From Brugia malayi (Eukaryota; Nematoda; Chromadorea; Rhabditida; Onchocercidae), in the NCBI RefSeq assembly GCF_000002995.4, contig NW_025062479.1, positions 1,571,721-1,635,720 of the forward strand: a stretch of 64,000 nucleotides of DNA, read 5' to 3'. The position numbers and the translations under genes are program-made. A model generated the notes under the pieces. That model worked only from the letters and a program-made list of their open reading frames with translations, was not told the DNA's origin and made no database searches. Shown one piece after another: positions 27,249-42,600 of the stretch (within the stretch, counting starts at the first letter, position 1; every line of letters starts with the position of its first letter).

Positions 27249-30200
27249 ACATTTTTTTCTTTCTTTTTTTTTTTTTTTTTTTTTTTTTAGCTATCTCTTG
27301 TTTTCTTCCATTTTCTCTTTTAATTTTATTCAACTTTTAATGTTTACTTATCAATTTTTAATTAATTCAAATTTACAATTAATATTTTTTTCTAAAAAAA
27401 AGACATTATATTATAATAATAAGATATATTTATTAATAATTTCATTTATAAATTAAATATCTTTTTTTTCTTTTTCTTTTCTACTTGTATTTTTTTTGAT
27501 TAAAAAGAGAAAAAGGAAGGAAAAAAAAAATGAATGATTGTGATAATACTGATAAAACAAAGTGATGAACTATATCAATTATCGATCTTTTTTTTTCTTT
27601 TCTATATATATACATATACATAATATATATACATAATAACATTAAATGTAATGATATAATATGCTGTAAAATGAATGAAATGAATTCATTATGATATGGT
27701 CAATTTATAAATAACCATTGTTGAGGTCATACAAATTTTATCATAGGTCAAGATGGCTTTTTTTTTTCACACTTCATTTTATCGTAAGTAATAAAGAATG
27801 AATCATAAGTGAAATAATACCATACAATGTCAACAAAATATCAAATGCATAGATGATATGATATAAATTTGTATGTGAGAATATATCTATAATTTTTTAG
27901 TGTAATCATTTTCAAAAATATTATCAGGCAATCTCTGATAAATGCTTGCTACAATCATAACTCATGTATAGATTTATCTTAAATTCATTCATTAATTATG
28001 ATTTGTAAGAGATGAAAGTAGTAAATTTTTTAAGCTTTATTATATCAAATATATTGATTTAATAATATCTTTTTCTCTTTTCTTTCATTAGATATCATTT
28101 TTGTATTTTATGCAATTTAAATATAAATCATAATTTATAAGTGAATTTAACATAGAAAAACTTATAACAAATGAGTTTTGATTGTAGTATATAGGTGACA
28201 AAAGGAAAAAAAAAAATTAATCGGTCAAAATGGTATCCAATAAATTTAGAATTTTTATATAAATATTAAAGTTTTATCTGTCAACACTTTAAAATGATTA
28301 CACTAAAATAATTTGGTATATTCCTGCACATACAAATTGTTTTTATTTTTATGTCATAAATTCATTCCGATTATAATTTTATTGTTTTTAATAAATTGAA
28401 AAAATATAGGTTAATTTGAAGAAGTTTACCTTTCATATTATTTTCATCCTATCAATAAATAAATTGATCATAATTTAGTGATTCATTTACTTTCTTATTT
28501 TATTCAGCATATCATATCACTATAATCATCGTGTACATTAGATTTCTTATCAATTAGCAGTAAATTGTGCACGCTTTATTGTATGATTGAATTTCAAACA
28601 TTCATGAAAATTCCAGAAATTACACCAATTAATTTCTTTTATTCAACTTTCTTTTCTTTCTTCAATCAATAAAAGTTTGAAACTAAAATGGGTTTTATTT
28701 ATGAAAATAACAAAAAACAAAAACAAAAACAAAAAAAAAAAAAAAAAAACAAAAAAACAGTATACTGTTTGGATAAAAAAAAATATATATACATAATTTT
28801 CTTTATCATTCTTTTCTTGTTATTTTCTCCTCTTCTTCTTTCTCTTATTTCTTCTATTTAAAATTTCAATTTTTTCAATTTCAAAAATTTGTTTTTGTTT
28901 TCTTCGTTTTTTTTTTTTTTTTTAAAATATATATTACATTGTATTTTTCTTTATCAATTCAGAAATCTTATCATTTACTTTTTATCAGTTTATCTCTTCT
29001 CCTTCCTTTTTCTCTCCTCATCTCCTTCTCTTTTCTTCTATAATTTATAGTATTGTTCTATGGAATCTATCAATAATACAATTTTTAGAACAAAATTTCA
29101 AATTCATTAAATTATATATACGTGCCTTAATGTAACCTCTCTTTATATTGTTCAAATGTGCCTTTTGTGTAGAGTACCTTTTCATTTTCCTTTAATTTTG
29201 TTTCCAACAATTCAAACATTCTCTTCTCTTCCTTTTTCCCACTGTCTCTTTCTCTTTCTCTGTCTCTCCCACTCTTTAAAATATTAATACTGTTTTTAAT
29301 CCGTTAGTTAGTTTCAAATTAATAGGTGAAGAAAAGAAAAAAAAGAAAAGAAATTGAAATTCGAAATTCTGAAGAAAGAATTTTACACGAAATCATTCAT
29401 TTTTTGTTTTTCTAATTATAAATTAAGCAAAAGCCAAATATTTTTTCTTGATTTTAATTTTTATTATTAATATAAATTATCAAAGTAATTTGTTTGTCGG
29501 TTGAATCCTTTTATCAAATAAAAATAACTTTTATAGCTTTTGAATTATATATTTTTTCTTTTTGTTGTTCTTACATATTGAAACTTTTTTTTTTTTGCTT
29601 CCATTCTTAATTTTTCTGGATCACACTTTCTTTATCAAATACATCTCTTTTTTTTTTCTTTTTTGTATCGTTTAGTTGCAATATATTCCTAAATTCCACT
29701 TCAGTAAATCATTATCATTCCCACATGATCATTATCATTATCATTATCTTGTTATCATTTGTTTGATTATCGTGTTATCAGATACTGATATTAGTTGATG
29801 CTAAATAAATAGAGTACAATTTTCTGACTTAAAAGAAAATTTCATTTCTTAAAAATCAATTGTCACAACTGTAAATTCGAATTTGTTTCTTGAAAATTTG
29901 AAAGATTGTTTTTGATCTATTTCTTTTTTCTTGGAACGGAAATATATAACCGTTATTTATTGATTGGTTCTTCATTTTTATTCTTATTATTATTTTTCTT
30001 TTTCAGCTAATTTGTATCATCTAGGGCAAATAGCCCGGGGAAAAAAAAATAAATGTTGTTTTCTGTTTGAATTTCTTTTTTCTTTTCCTTTTTCTTTTTG
30101 CATAATGTTGAAACATTTCCGGTAGTATTAAAGAAGAAAATTATTATGATTCATTAAGAATTGCTGATATCACATTCTCATATATTACCATTATAAACTG

Positions 30201-33200
30201 AAACAAAATCATAAACTATTCCTAATTAACCTGTAACTAATTATCACATGACAAATAATTAGTATACAAATTGGCTTTAGTTTTTGACACGATTACTGTA
30301 GTAATAACACATAGCAACAACAATAACAATAGTAATAATGACAATTACAACAAGAACAATGACAATAACAATAGCAACAACAAAATAACCTAAGTGGGTT
30401 TTTTTTTTTTCAAAAAAAAAAAAGTTGAAATTCTTTTGTTAAATGAAATATTTAATGAATCTTTTCAACTCACAACTATTCTATTCCTTTCCTTTCCTTT
30501 TTTTTTTTTAGTTCATAAAAACTTTTAACTAAGAAATATTTTAACTCTCCAAGAAAAGAAAGAGAGAGAGAGAGAGAAAAAAAAATGTAAAAAAAGTTTC
30601 ACAAAGTACACGAAAATTACAGTTGAGAAAAAACACAGTAGTAAAACATTTATTTGAATGTAGAAATTGAAGAAAGAAAGAAAATGATTTAAAAAAAAAA
30701 GGACATTTTTGATTTAATGATTAATTGATGGTTAGCTTAAAATGTTGATTAGACTAATTTCAAATTATAATCATTTATCAGCTTGTTTTTTCTTTTTTTT
30801 TTTTTTTTTTTTTTGTTTTGTTTTGTTTTTTATTTAAAGTTTAACACAAGTGATAATTGATTAGTAACTATTGCTGAAAATATAAATGAAATGCATGCAT
30901 CATAAGAAGAAATTTGAATAATTTTGGAGAAGAGAAAAAAGAAAAACGAAAAGTTTTGTAAATTTGTTACTTCTAATTGTGAAAAAATAAATAAAAAAAA
31001 ATAAATGTATTAAATTCAATAGAGAAAATATCAAAGTAATTTCCGAAAACAATAATTAATTTTATCATTTTCGAAAATTTCATTATTTCAGGTTTAATTA
31101 CTAAAATGCATTTGTATAAATCTTTCATTCATTTCATTAATTTTAATAATTTTGCACGAGTTTATTCAAATAGTAATATATCATGCCAAGAATGTTTTTC
31201 AAAATATTTTAAATTAACAATTACTTGAAATGCATAAAATTTCAATATGCCGATATTTCACAAAAGGGTTAAACTTTTTAAAATAGAAATTTTGAAACAA
31301 ATTATTAAGTTATAGCATTTAATTGTGAAAATAACTGTGAACTAAATTTGAAATTGATAATAAAGAAATGAAAAAAATTTTAGATGTATTTTTATTTCCA
31401 GCGGAATGGACTAAAATGATAGGTGATAAGAGATTGATGATAAAAATAAAGCATATGGTAGAGGAAAAAAAAAAAAACAAAAGGAAGAAAAAAGTTCAAG
31501 AAGCACATTAGGAAGCGGTAGTGACTGGTACAAAATAAATTTAACTTTTTATCAACTTTTGCCCATTTCTAGTAATTTAATTCCATTTTCCATTTTCATT
31601 ATCCTTTCTCTATTATCGTTTGAATTTTTAATTTCCAACAAATTTTTTTTTTTTTGTATTTTTTTAAAGAACAGGTATTTTTTTTGACAGATATAATCAT
31701 TTTCTTCATGTGTTAATATTTATTGAGTAATTTTTATTTTGCTTTTTCTTTTTTACATAATGAAAAATTCAATAATAGTTTTATAAAATATTTCAAACAG
31801 CTAAAAAGCGATAAAAATCAAGAAATTATAACTAAATTTGGTATAATAAGCGAATGTGAAATAAGTCTAAATGATTATTCAAAGCAAAATTTTGCATAAA
31901 TAAAATTATAATATTTATTTATTATTTGTTTCTTATGTTACTTGCAAATATTTCAATAATAATAAATATTTCTTTTTTCTCTCACTATATTATACATTAG
32001 TATTTCTTTCTTTCAAAAAAGTATTTTTTTACTATTCTAAAAATAACGAAATTGATAAGGAAGGTAAAAATTAACTTAGATATTATTATGTTTAAATGAA
32101 ACAATTAAATAAATATGTTATATGGCATATATCATACTGCATATTTATTTGATTGTTTTATTCCCTTTTGTTTGTTTATTGATTAACTTGTTTATTTGTA
32201 TATTCATAATGTTTGACGCATGAGCTTTAAATAATGATCAAATAAATTAAAAGATATTACCGCCGTTGACATATCCGCTTAACATATGCTGTTTGTTAAT
32301 ACAACAATATTGTTCGACTATGTCTTTTTCTTATCAAAAATTATATTAAGTATCATTCTTTCCCAAAGATATTTCTTAAAAAAATAAAATAAAATCGGAA
32401 TAAAAAAAGGTTAAAAATTATTTTAATTTTTTTTTAAATTAACCGTCTTTATTTTTTGATTATAATATTTGTAAAATAGCATTTCTTCTCTTCCATTTAT
32501 TCTTATCAAAAAAAAAAAAAAAAAACAGTTACCGCTTCTTCGCTATTTTTCCCTTTTTTTTTGCTTTTTAAAATACCGCAAAAGCAATTATTCAAAATAA
32601 TCTATGAAGTTGGAAATTGACCTCACGTTAACCTCACATTGAATCATATAACAAAGCAATAATAATTAATATTAGAATGAAAATAAATGATGAAAAGAAA
32701 TGCAAAATAATTTTATTTTAATTTTTGTTAGAAAAAAAATGCTACTAAAAAAATTTTTTTTATTTGTATCTTTTTTTTTTGCAAAATTAACTTTTCGTTT
32801 AAACTTTTTTTTATTGCAGACAAAAAAAGAAAAAAAAAAGAGGAAAAGTACAAAATGAATCGTATGAAATGTCTGGATTGAGTGAATGAAAAAAAAATGG
32901 AAACAATATTTTGGAAATAAGGAAAACGGAAAGAGGGAGAGAGAGAGAGAGAGAGAAAGAAAGAGAAAAAAAAGAAACGATAAAAGCAAAATGTGCTGAT
33001 TTATGTATTTAAAGAATTATTTTTATAAAATAAAATGCTTTCATTTGTAATTTATTTCGTTTGCTTCTTTTTCTCTCTCTCTCTCTCTTTCTAAATATAA
33101 TATAATTATTATAAATACAATGCAATTTATTAAAACATGTACAATTTATTAGTCTCCATAAATTTAAATCCAAACAATTTGCCAATCTGGAAACCTTCAA

Positions 33201-36200
33201 TTTAATACAATTTATGTTAAATTCAAAAAACTTGAATACGCACAATTTTTTAATTGAAAATTTAAACTTTTGAGAAGATAAATTCTCATACACTAACAAT
33301 ATGTTAACACTAACGATAATTTATTGATAAAATTTTTTTAATAGCATTAATTGTAATATATAAAAAATAATAATTTCTATCATTCAGAATAATTTCATGA
33401 CAATTTTTATCGTTTGTCACCATTTATGGTATCTTTTATGCAAAAAAAAAAAAAAAAGAATTTACAATTTCATATGTAAAAAATGTAAAAAAAGGGTTTA
33501 TAAAATATTATAATTTAAAAATTTTAATTTAAAAAAAAAAAACAGAAAAAATGGGGACGATATGTTTTAATCTAATAGGTATGAGTAATTAATTAACAAG
33601 TTTCAATGCATCAAGTATAAGTAGTTAATTAATAAGTAATTCATTATCTATTGTTAAATATTTGTTGTATGTAGAAAGTTAATTAATGCTTGCAACATAA
33701 TTTACTTAAAAATAAAGAAAAAAATAAATAAATCAAAATTCATTGAAAAAATTTCACCCAAAATCTCATTTACCCTTTTACGCGATTGTTATTAAATTAT
33801 CACAAATAATTGAGAAATGAATAGAATTTTTTACAAATTCAATTGATTGTGAATTTTTTGAAATTTTGTGAAACAAAGAAAAAAATTTCAAAACAATAAA
33901 CATTCTTACTTATACACATACAAAAGAAAAAGAAAGGTAAATTTCATATGCACATACTATAACGAAAAAGAAAATAAAGACAGTATTGTTTTAATATAAT
34001 AAGTATAGTAATTAATTAATAAATAATTAAATTATACTTGTAGCAAAAAAAGAAAAAAAAGTTTTTTTATAAATTTGCTAATATTGCAATGAGGAATAAG
34101 TTAGAAATAAACATTTTTCTTTTTTTATTATTAATAAAAAGTTTGAGTTTTTTTCTTTTCATAAGTAAATTTTTTTCTAAACATTTTTCTATTCTCATAA
34201 AATTATTTTCAAAAAATTTTTTAGTTTTTTATTTCCACAAAAATATTCTTAAAAATTGTTCTTGAACTAAAGAAAAAAAAATTCAAAATAATGGAAAAAA
34301 ATATTATTGTTAATAATGCTTTTTCTACTTTTTTTAAAACTTTTTTTCATTTGTTCAAAATATTGATTGCTACAAAATTGAATCAGATGAAAATTTTCGA
34401 TGTTTTTTTTTTTTAATATTTGGCTAAAATTTTTTTTTTCCAAAAATCAGATTTCATTTTCTTCTTATTTTATTTTATTCTCTCCTATTTTGTATTCTAT
34501 TTTCTAATCAAATTTCAGTTTTTAACTAAGAAATACTCTCGTTCAAATCTTTATTGTTAAGATAAATTTCAAAGAAAATGAAAAAAAAAAAAGAAAGAAA
34601 GAAGAAGGAAAAAAAACAAAACAAAGAAAAAGAACTCGGAGGATTAAATGATGTAAAAAAATCAAAATGCAAACGGTATTTTAAAATATTATCTTTTAAA
34701 TTTATGTATGAATGAATAATTGAAAATAGAAAATTTCGTCAATTGAAAATATTTCATTCATTTTATTTGATTATCAAAATCAACAATTTTGACAAGTTGC
34801 CTTCATTCAAATCAATAAATGCTAAAATTTTCACTAACTAACAATTTCTTTCTTACTATATACAAATCCATTCTCATAATTTAATGATAATAAATAAAAA
34901 ACTGAAAAAGAAATTTATTTTATCGATAAAATTTTAAAAAACAAATATTATTTCAGTAGTGAAAAAATACATTACAAATAATAAATGTGAAAATATTTTA
35001 TGAATTTGCGAAATTATATTAAATTATTAAAACAAAAATAATTATCCTTTATTACATATTTTGGTTTAATATATTTATTAGATATTTTTCTGCCTTTTTT
35101 TTAAAATATGTAAGGATTTCTTTTCATTTATTTATTTTTTGTTAATTTGCTTGTTTATCATTTTGTGTTAATCTGTAAATAGAGAAATGATAACAGTTTG
35201 TATTCTGTTACAAACAACTTAATTTTCATTTAGTTATTTCGGCACTGATAAATTGATAATGAAAATGGCTTTAAATGATAAATGGTGTGCAATTGCAAAC
35301 AATATTAATTGGCAAATTAATTAATGAAAAATAATAAAATGCAAATTTGTAGAAATAGAAGGTTTTATTACTGTTTTTATCTTTAGATTTATTTATCTGA
35401 TTTGTTTAAATTCAATTATTTATATTATATAATAATTTTAATCTCATTGTGTATGTAAGCATTCACTGGAAAAGAATTGAAATGCATTTTGCATGCACAC
35501 AAATACGAATGCAAAATGTAACTCAAACTGTATGACATTTTAAATATAACTTGTTGAACTTTAAATATTGATTTAAGGAAAAGAAAAAGAAATCAATTAA
35601 TAATTATTGGAAATTTTCTAAGAATAGAGGAATTACTTAAATAATTTGCAATGCTCAGTTACAATGACATTTGATAGTATTTAAATAATCTCATAAAATT
35701 TACCACTTGCAATAATAAAAGTTATCTTTATTAGAGAACAAGAATTGTGATCCAAAATTATTGGAAAGTTGCAGTAGAGAAAAAAATAATAAAAATAAAA
35801 GATTTACAATTATTGTTAACAGTTACGACGATATATTTCAATTATCGATAATTCAGTTCGGTTTAAAGTTTAATTTGAATTGCTGATTGTAGAGTTGGTG
35901 TGTAGTTTGAAAATTTCATAGCTAAAAAATATTTCTTCAAATGAATGTCAGTGTTTGATAAAGTTGCATTTACTTTTTGAATTTTTTCAAAAATGAAAAT
36001 TATCTACCATATTTTTTAAATTTATGCTTGAACTACTTTTATTTACAATTAATTGCAACAAAAGTAAAAGACATGCCATTCATAAGTAAGTCATACAGTT
36101 TGCAGCAATTTCAAATTGAAATAAGCCAAGCTTACCAGCAAATGTAAACAAATGTCATCGACGATAAGATAAGGAAAACTGTCAATTTCTCAATTCAAAT

Positions 36201-39200
36201 AAAATTATGAAAAGGATTGCTTGTTAAATAATCAGAATGGATTAAATTAAATGAGCTAAAAATAAACCCTTTGTAATTTTTAAAAAATTCAATATGTTTA
36301 AATATGAAATTCAACAAGCGGTTTATTGAACTTTATTCAAAATATTCCAAAATTTTCGTTCCAAAAAACTCTATAAATTATTCACCTTATCATCTGCACC
36401 TGACACCTTTTTTTTGCCTGATAAGCTTTTCTTGAATCCAATTTTTATTATCACCGATCCATATTAATTTCAATTAAAAGTTGCTATGATTGCTCTTTGT
36501 AAATTTTTAGCAGTTTGAAAGCAAAGAATGATGAGCAAATTTTAAGCGTTTATAAAATAACTAATTTGATAGATGAAAATTTGAAAAAAAAAATGAAAAA
36601 TTTTGGATGTAAATAGTATATATTACTTGATACAGGTATTAATTTTGGGTGAATTAGCTTAATTTTCTAATATATTAAATAAGATGGTGAGAATTTGAAT
36701 TTGTTATAAATATTTTGTTAACAAGATGATTAATTCAGAAAGTAATGTTAAGGTCTTAAATTTTATTGAAAAAATTTTTTTTAGAAAAGAGATAGTTAAA
36801 TATTATTTTTACTATAATTATTGGAAAGTTTGTTTTGTCATATATTTGTTCAAAAAATGATTTTAAAATAATAGTACATGCAAGTGAAAAGTTTCTTTTT
36901 TTTTAATAAGAAGGAAACTTTAAAAGAGCAATCTTAATTTATTTAAGTATTCGAGAAAAAAGATAATAAATTTTGTATTTAAAATAATTTAAAATTCTTT
37001 AGAAAAAATAATACTATAATAAAATGGTTACTGTAATTCGTTAGTAGGATGTTACCGTAACTGGTTAAAATAGTTAATGCCAATGATATTAAATTCATTT
37101 AATTAATTCACATGTACTTGAAAAAAATTATTATTTTATATTTAATAAATTCGAATTCAGATTAATTCATAATGTTGAAATGATTAAAATAACAGTAAAC
37201 AAAGCAAAATTTTACAGATGTCAATTTTATTTAATCTATCTAATTGATTTTTAATTAAAATCTGGCTTCCTTAAATCAATTATTTTTATGCAATCTAATA
37301 AAATACAATCTTTCGAAAAAAAAAACAACAAAAAAAACTATTTGAAAGAAAATTTCAGTGATTTTAAAAATTGCTTTTTTCAAAAAAAAGTTAAGATGTT
37401 GGAAAAAATTGCAATTTTAGATTTGAAAGAGCTTTTATTAAATAACAATGAACCAAAAATTGCAGAAAAAATACTGATAATTGACTAATTAGTGGTGATA
37501 ATAATTATCAAGTGAAAAAATAAATGTAACTCTGCAAACTATTTTATACCCGAAATCTTAGACAAGCAATAATTTCATCCTAATTTTTTTTTTTTCATAT
37601 TATTTAGCTTTTTTTTTTTTTTTTGCTAATTTGCTAGCTTTGAGATTTCATTGAAATGAAATTTGAAAAAAGCAATAATTATAATAAATAATTGCAAAAT
37701 TTCTGAAATTCGTTTAGCAACGATTCATTTAATTACTAAGTCATTAAATTATCATTGCTTTTCATTCACTAATGATAGTAAAAAAGAAAAAAAAAAACGT
37801 TAACTTTCTGAAAAAAGCACTTATCATCTATTATAATGATTGATAGCAACAATTACAATCTCTTTATTCATTAATTTTCGCGTCTATTATAAAAACTCAA
37901 ATGAATGACTTTGTTAAAATTTATTGAAATTTGAAAGAATCAAATCCTTGAAAATGTACACAAACACACAAATAGACGGACAGATAGACACATACACACA
38001 CACACACATACATACACAAACAAATATATATTTATGTATGTAACAATAATGCGCAGACATTTTGATTTGGATAAATTTAACGGGTTGGATGGATGGATAA
38101 ATTTATCCAAAAATTTCATCAATAAATGATGACATATTTGGTTGAAAATAATTTATATTTATAAAAATGCATTTTTCTATTTACTCATCGTTGTTATTCT
38201 TGATTGAAGCAGATTTACAATGAAATATAGTTGTCGTCAAAATTTTAGGCAATTTATAATCAAATTTTTTTATCACTATTTTGAATTAAGGATTGAATGT
38301 GCAAATAAAAAAGAAGTAAGTTGATTATAGATTGGTTGGTAACGATTGACTATAATCGATCAACACAAAATTGCTGTAGGAAAAGGAGTGTGAAAAAAAA
38401 AAAAATAAATAAAGTGACATTTTAGAATTTTATTTTATTTTTTTTTTTTGAATGAATAAAGAAGGACAAAATGTTTCCCTCTTTTTTTTTTTGCCACTAT
38501 AACTCGTAAGCTTTTTTTTTTTTTTTTTTTTTTCAAACATCATTTGAAGCAGAAGTGTCAACTAATGAACCCGATTGGCAATGTCCCATAAGGATTTGCA
38601 ATTTTTTTTTTCCTGACATTTTAATGCATTGGTTTTACATTCTCTAATCTTTTGACCATCTTTTAAATCTAAGCATTCTAAACATTCATATTTCATTTCT
38701 AATTTTTAAATTTATTGAAATTTTTGTTCAAAAAGAAGAATATCGCTGGTTATTTTTTATTTGTTTGTTTTTTTTTTTGTCTTTTTTTATTTCCAAGCTT
38801 TTTATTTACTTCTAATTATTTCAATTAACAATTTATTTTGTTATCAGTTCTAAATAATGGAACCAATTGTAATGCTATTGATTTAACCAAAATTATTAAA
38901 TTATGTATACTATCCACATTAATGTTTGATTAAATTGTTTGTTGATTTTTTCAAAATGCATTATTTTCCTTCTTCTTCTTCAATTTGCATCAGTTTAAAA
39001 CTTCCATTTTCCAACTTGCAGAAACAATTCGATTGATAATGTTAAGTGATGAAGAATTTGGTAAGCATCATCAATATTTAAATGTTTCAATGACTTTTTT
39101 TAAATAAGAAAAATGAATTAATTAACTAAATTTTTTGTCAAATGGAAGAAAAAAAAAAAAGAAATCTCATTGAAGAGAAAAGTATTTATGATATGATGAA

Positions 39201-39571
39201 TGGCGTAATGTTTTTCACTTTTAAAAAGTTTAATTTTCCTAGAAGGAAATATTCGCAAACAATCATGTGACATTTAAAATAGGACCATATAATTATAATA
39301 TGGAAAATTGAAAGATAGCTGAAAACTGGAAATTAGATGTGAGCTTATTTCCGTTAAATTAAACTGTTTCAGGGAATTCTTTTCCTTTATTTTAAACTAA
39401 AAAGTATTCTTTCTTGATGAATAATCTGTTAAGTTTTACCACTTTTTATTTTCTTCCGTCTTTTTTCTTTTTCTTTTTGTAAAATTAATAAAATAATGAA
39501 GAGAAAAATTTTTTAACTTTTAATTAATGAAACAATGATGAAAAGAAAAGATCAGCAAACATTAAAAAAAA

Positions 39572-39611
<40 letters not shown>

Positions 39612-42600
39612 TGGAAATTCAGCTGAAAGAAAGAAAAATGGGAAAATTTCATTGCTTATTTTTTCAAAAGATTTTTTTTTTAATGCAATCAAGGTTGCAA
39701 TTTTATTGCTGAAAGTTTCAATAATCTTAAAAAAATGGCAAATTTAATAAAAAAAAAAAAGCATTGTTGGAACAATAACGCTAAATTGTTACTTGCAATT
39801 ATTGCAAAAAAGTTTTGGTAATCATAAAATTAATTAAAAAACGTCATTGTTGAGACTCCATTTTATATTTGTATAACAAATATTCTTAGACAAATTATCC
39901 TAAAAATACTAATTTAACAAATTTATTTAATAATAAGCTATTTTTATCTTAGACTTATTAACTTTAACATGTCTAATTTATTCGAAACTTTTAAAACAAC
40001 TATTCATCATATTATGTTTACATAATTATTGCATCAATTTTTCGTCAGAAATATTCGAAATTTATTTGGATTAGCAATTAATTAATTTAATGCATTTATT
40101 AATTATTGAAAGTGAAAATGTTTGTTTTCCTTTTTTGAATAACTAAACACAATCAAACAATATTTAGCAAAAATTAAGCAATAATGTATTTGTGAAAAGT
40201 GGAATTTTTAAAGCTGTTTAACTATTTCTAATTTATGTGCTAAAAATAAATGTAATAATTAATTTTTAATAAAATATTTTTGAAAGATTTGTTAGCTGCC
40301 AGTTATCTTTGCAAATATGAAAAATTACAAATTGCTAATATTTCAAACTATTTCATACTTTTTCTTCTCCTAACATTTTATTTTGCTTTTACTAAATGTC
40401 AAACTGAATGACTTACAAAGTATATGAATAAAATTTTCATTTAATTTTTCCCTTCTTTATCTCTTTTTCTTTCCTTCTTTTCTCTCTCTCTCTCTTTCTC
40501 TTCCTTTCTCAAATTTTGCTATTGATCTTTGGTTATTCACATTCAACAAAATTTGTGCTACAAATAACACTAAATCTTTTTGTTATTATTAACAACTTTG
40601 TTTTTTTTTTCCTTTTTTTTTTTGCCAAAAATTTGATTTATGAACTTTTATTTTCAAACGATGCACAATTATTAATGGTATTATTAATTTAGAAAACTAA
40701 CACATTTACATTTCTTATTAAATCGCATTGAAATGAAATAATAATGTAAGAGAATAAGAAAAAAGACAAAAGAAAGGGAATATATTATCAATATATAGTT
40801 GATAAAATAGACAATAATAATAATAATAAAATAATAATAGTAATTAATAGTAATTAGCTAATAAATTAAATCATAGCTAAAAAGGAAAAACAAATAGTGT
40901 AAATAAGCATAAATGATAGGACAATAATATTGTATGATAAATTGTTTTATTTTTTGGTAAATTATTAATCCTATTGTTATGCTATTAAATTATAAAAAAA
41001 TAGATTTAAAATAATCGTTTAAAAATTTATTTAATTACAATTAATTTATGTTATTAGCACTGTTATGCAAATAGATATGAAATGAGTTTAATCAATAATT
41101 TATAATTAACATAAATTTTAAAACTTTTGATAGATATTTCTAGTTGCTGTAGAATATTTTCCATTTAAAAAAATTTCAAAACATTCATTTATTTAGGAAA
41201 TTTTTACGAAATTTGAATTTTTTTAATGGATTTTTTTTTCTTTGTTATGCAAAGTAATTATGATAGCACAATATATTAATAATGAGACAATGCCTAATTA
41301 ATACACTGATAGAAAATTATTTTGTTTTGTTTGTTAAAATTATTTTTGTTTTTTTCGACAAAATTTTGTTTGTTAAAAAATTATTTGTTTATATATTTTT
41401 TGTTTTTTGTTTTTTTATTATCTTTCTAATAATGTTTAAAAAAACTAGAAAATTCCTGAAAATATTATTTCTTACATTATTTTAATCTAATTTGTATCAA
41501 TAATTTGCAGATTTTTTTTTTTTTTTGTTACAAAACATAATAAAATTTTATTAATAATAAACTTGGGATGTTATTTTGATTTGTTTTATAGAAATATTTC
41601 TAATATATAAAAATAAATTTCATTTCCTCACTTGTAAAATGTGTATTATATTAATTAATAACTTATTTAAAAAAAAAAAAAATTTTGGATTAAATTCAAT
41701 TTTAATTTGTTTATTGATTTAGGCATTCATTTTCATAAAACATTCATAATTCTAAAATTTGAATCTGACATGTTTAGATAAGTATCAAAATGTATTTAAA
41801 TAAAAGAACGTAATGGTACGTAAATTTATGGTTCTAAAATTAAAATAATTTGCCTTCAAATTGTCCATTTATGCATTTAATAATTTTATTTCTTTATGAA
41901 ATAAATAATATTGTTACTCAAATATTGAATTTATAATTATTTCTGTTTTCTTTTTTTTTCCTTAATTTATCAACAATATTTATGAGTTTTGAAATTCGTA
42001 ATTTTTTGAATTTTTTTCATTCTTCTTCCATTTTCAACCATCGTCTTTATCTTTCAATTTATTTGATGACTTTTTTTTTTCTCTTTTTTTTGTTTACTAA
42101 ATTTAGATTTGTTACAGAATATTATAATAAAATTATTACCATTTAATGCAGTCATTAAATAAAATTTTCAAACAAAAATTGACAAAATTTTTTCATGCAA
42201 TTTTACAAAAACTTTATCGAAAATAAAAATTTTAGACTATTTCTCAAACAAATAAAAAGGAAAAAAAAAAGTGATTTGAAATGAACTTACAATATTATTG
42301 CCCAAAAATTTTCAGCAATCGTTCGTATGTTATTAACCATTACACTCTTAAAATAACTTTTAATATTTCATTTATTCGTGCTATATGACTTACCAACGAG
42401 ACGAATAGTTGAATAGACGAATAGTTGAACAGAATGAATAGATGGATAGTTGAATAGATAAGAATTTAAATAGATTTTGTTCTTCATTTGCATATTCTCT
42501 TGAGTTTTCCATAGATTGATTTCTATTTCTCGGTTATGTTACCACTTTATCTTTTCAAATTTCATTAAACAGCATGTGATGCATCCTCGTCAACTAATAT

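Noticed and set aside
26935..27333. 132-codon minus-strand open frame opposite the last zinc-finger exon
   Set aside because: It is the shadow of the coiled-coil coding exon and starts in a T-rich 3' untranslated tract.
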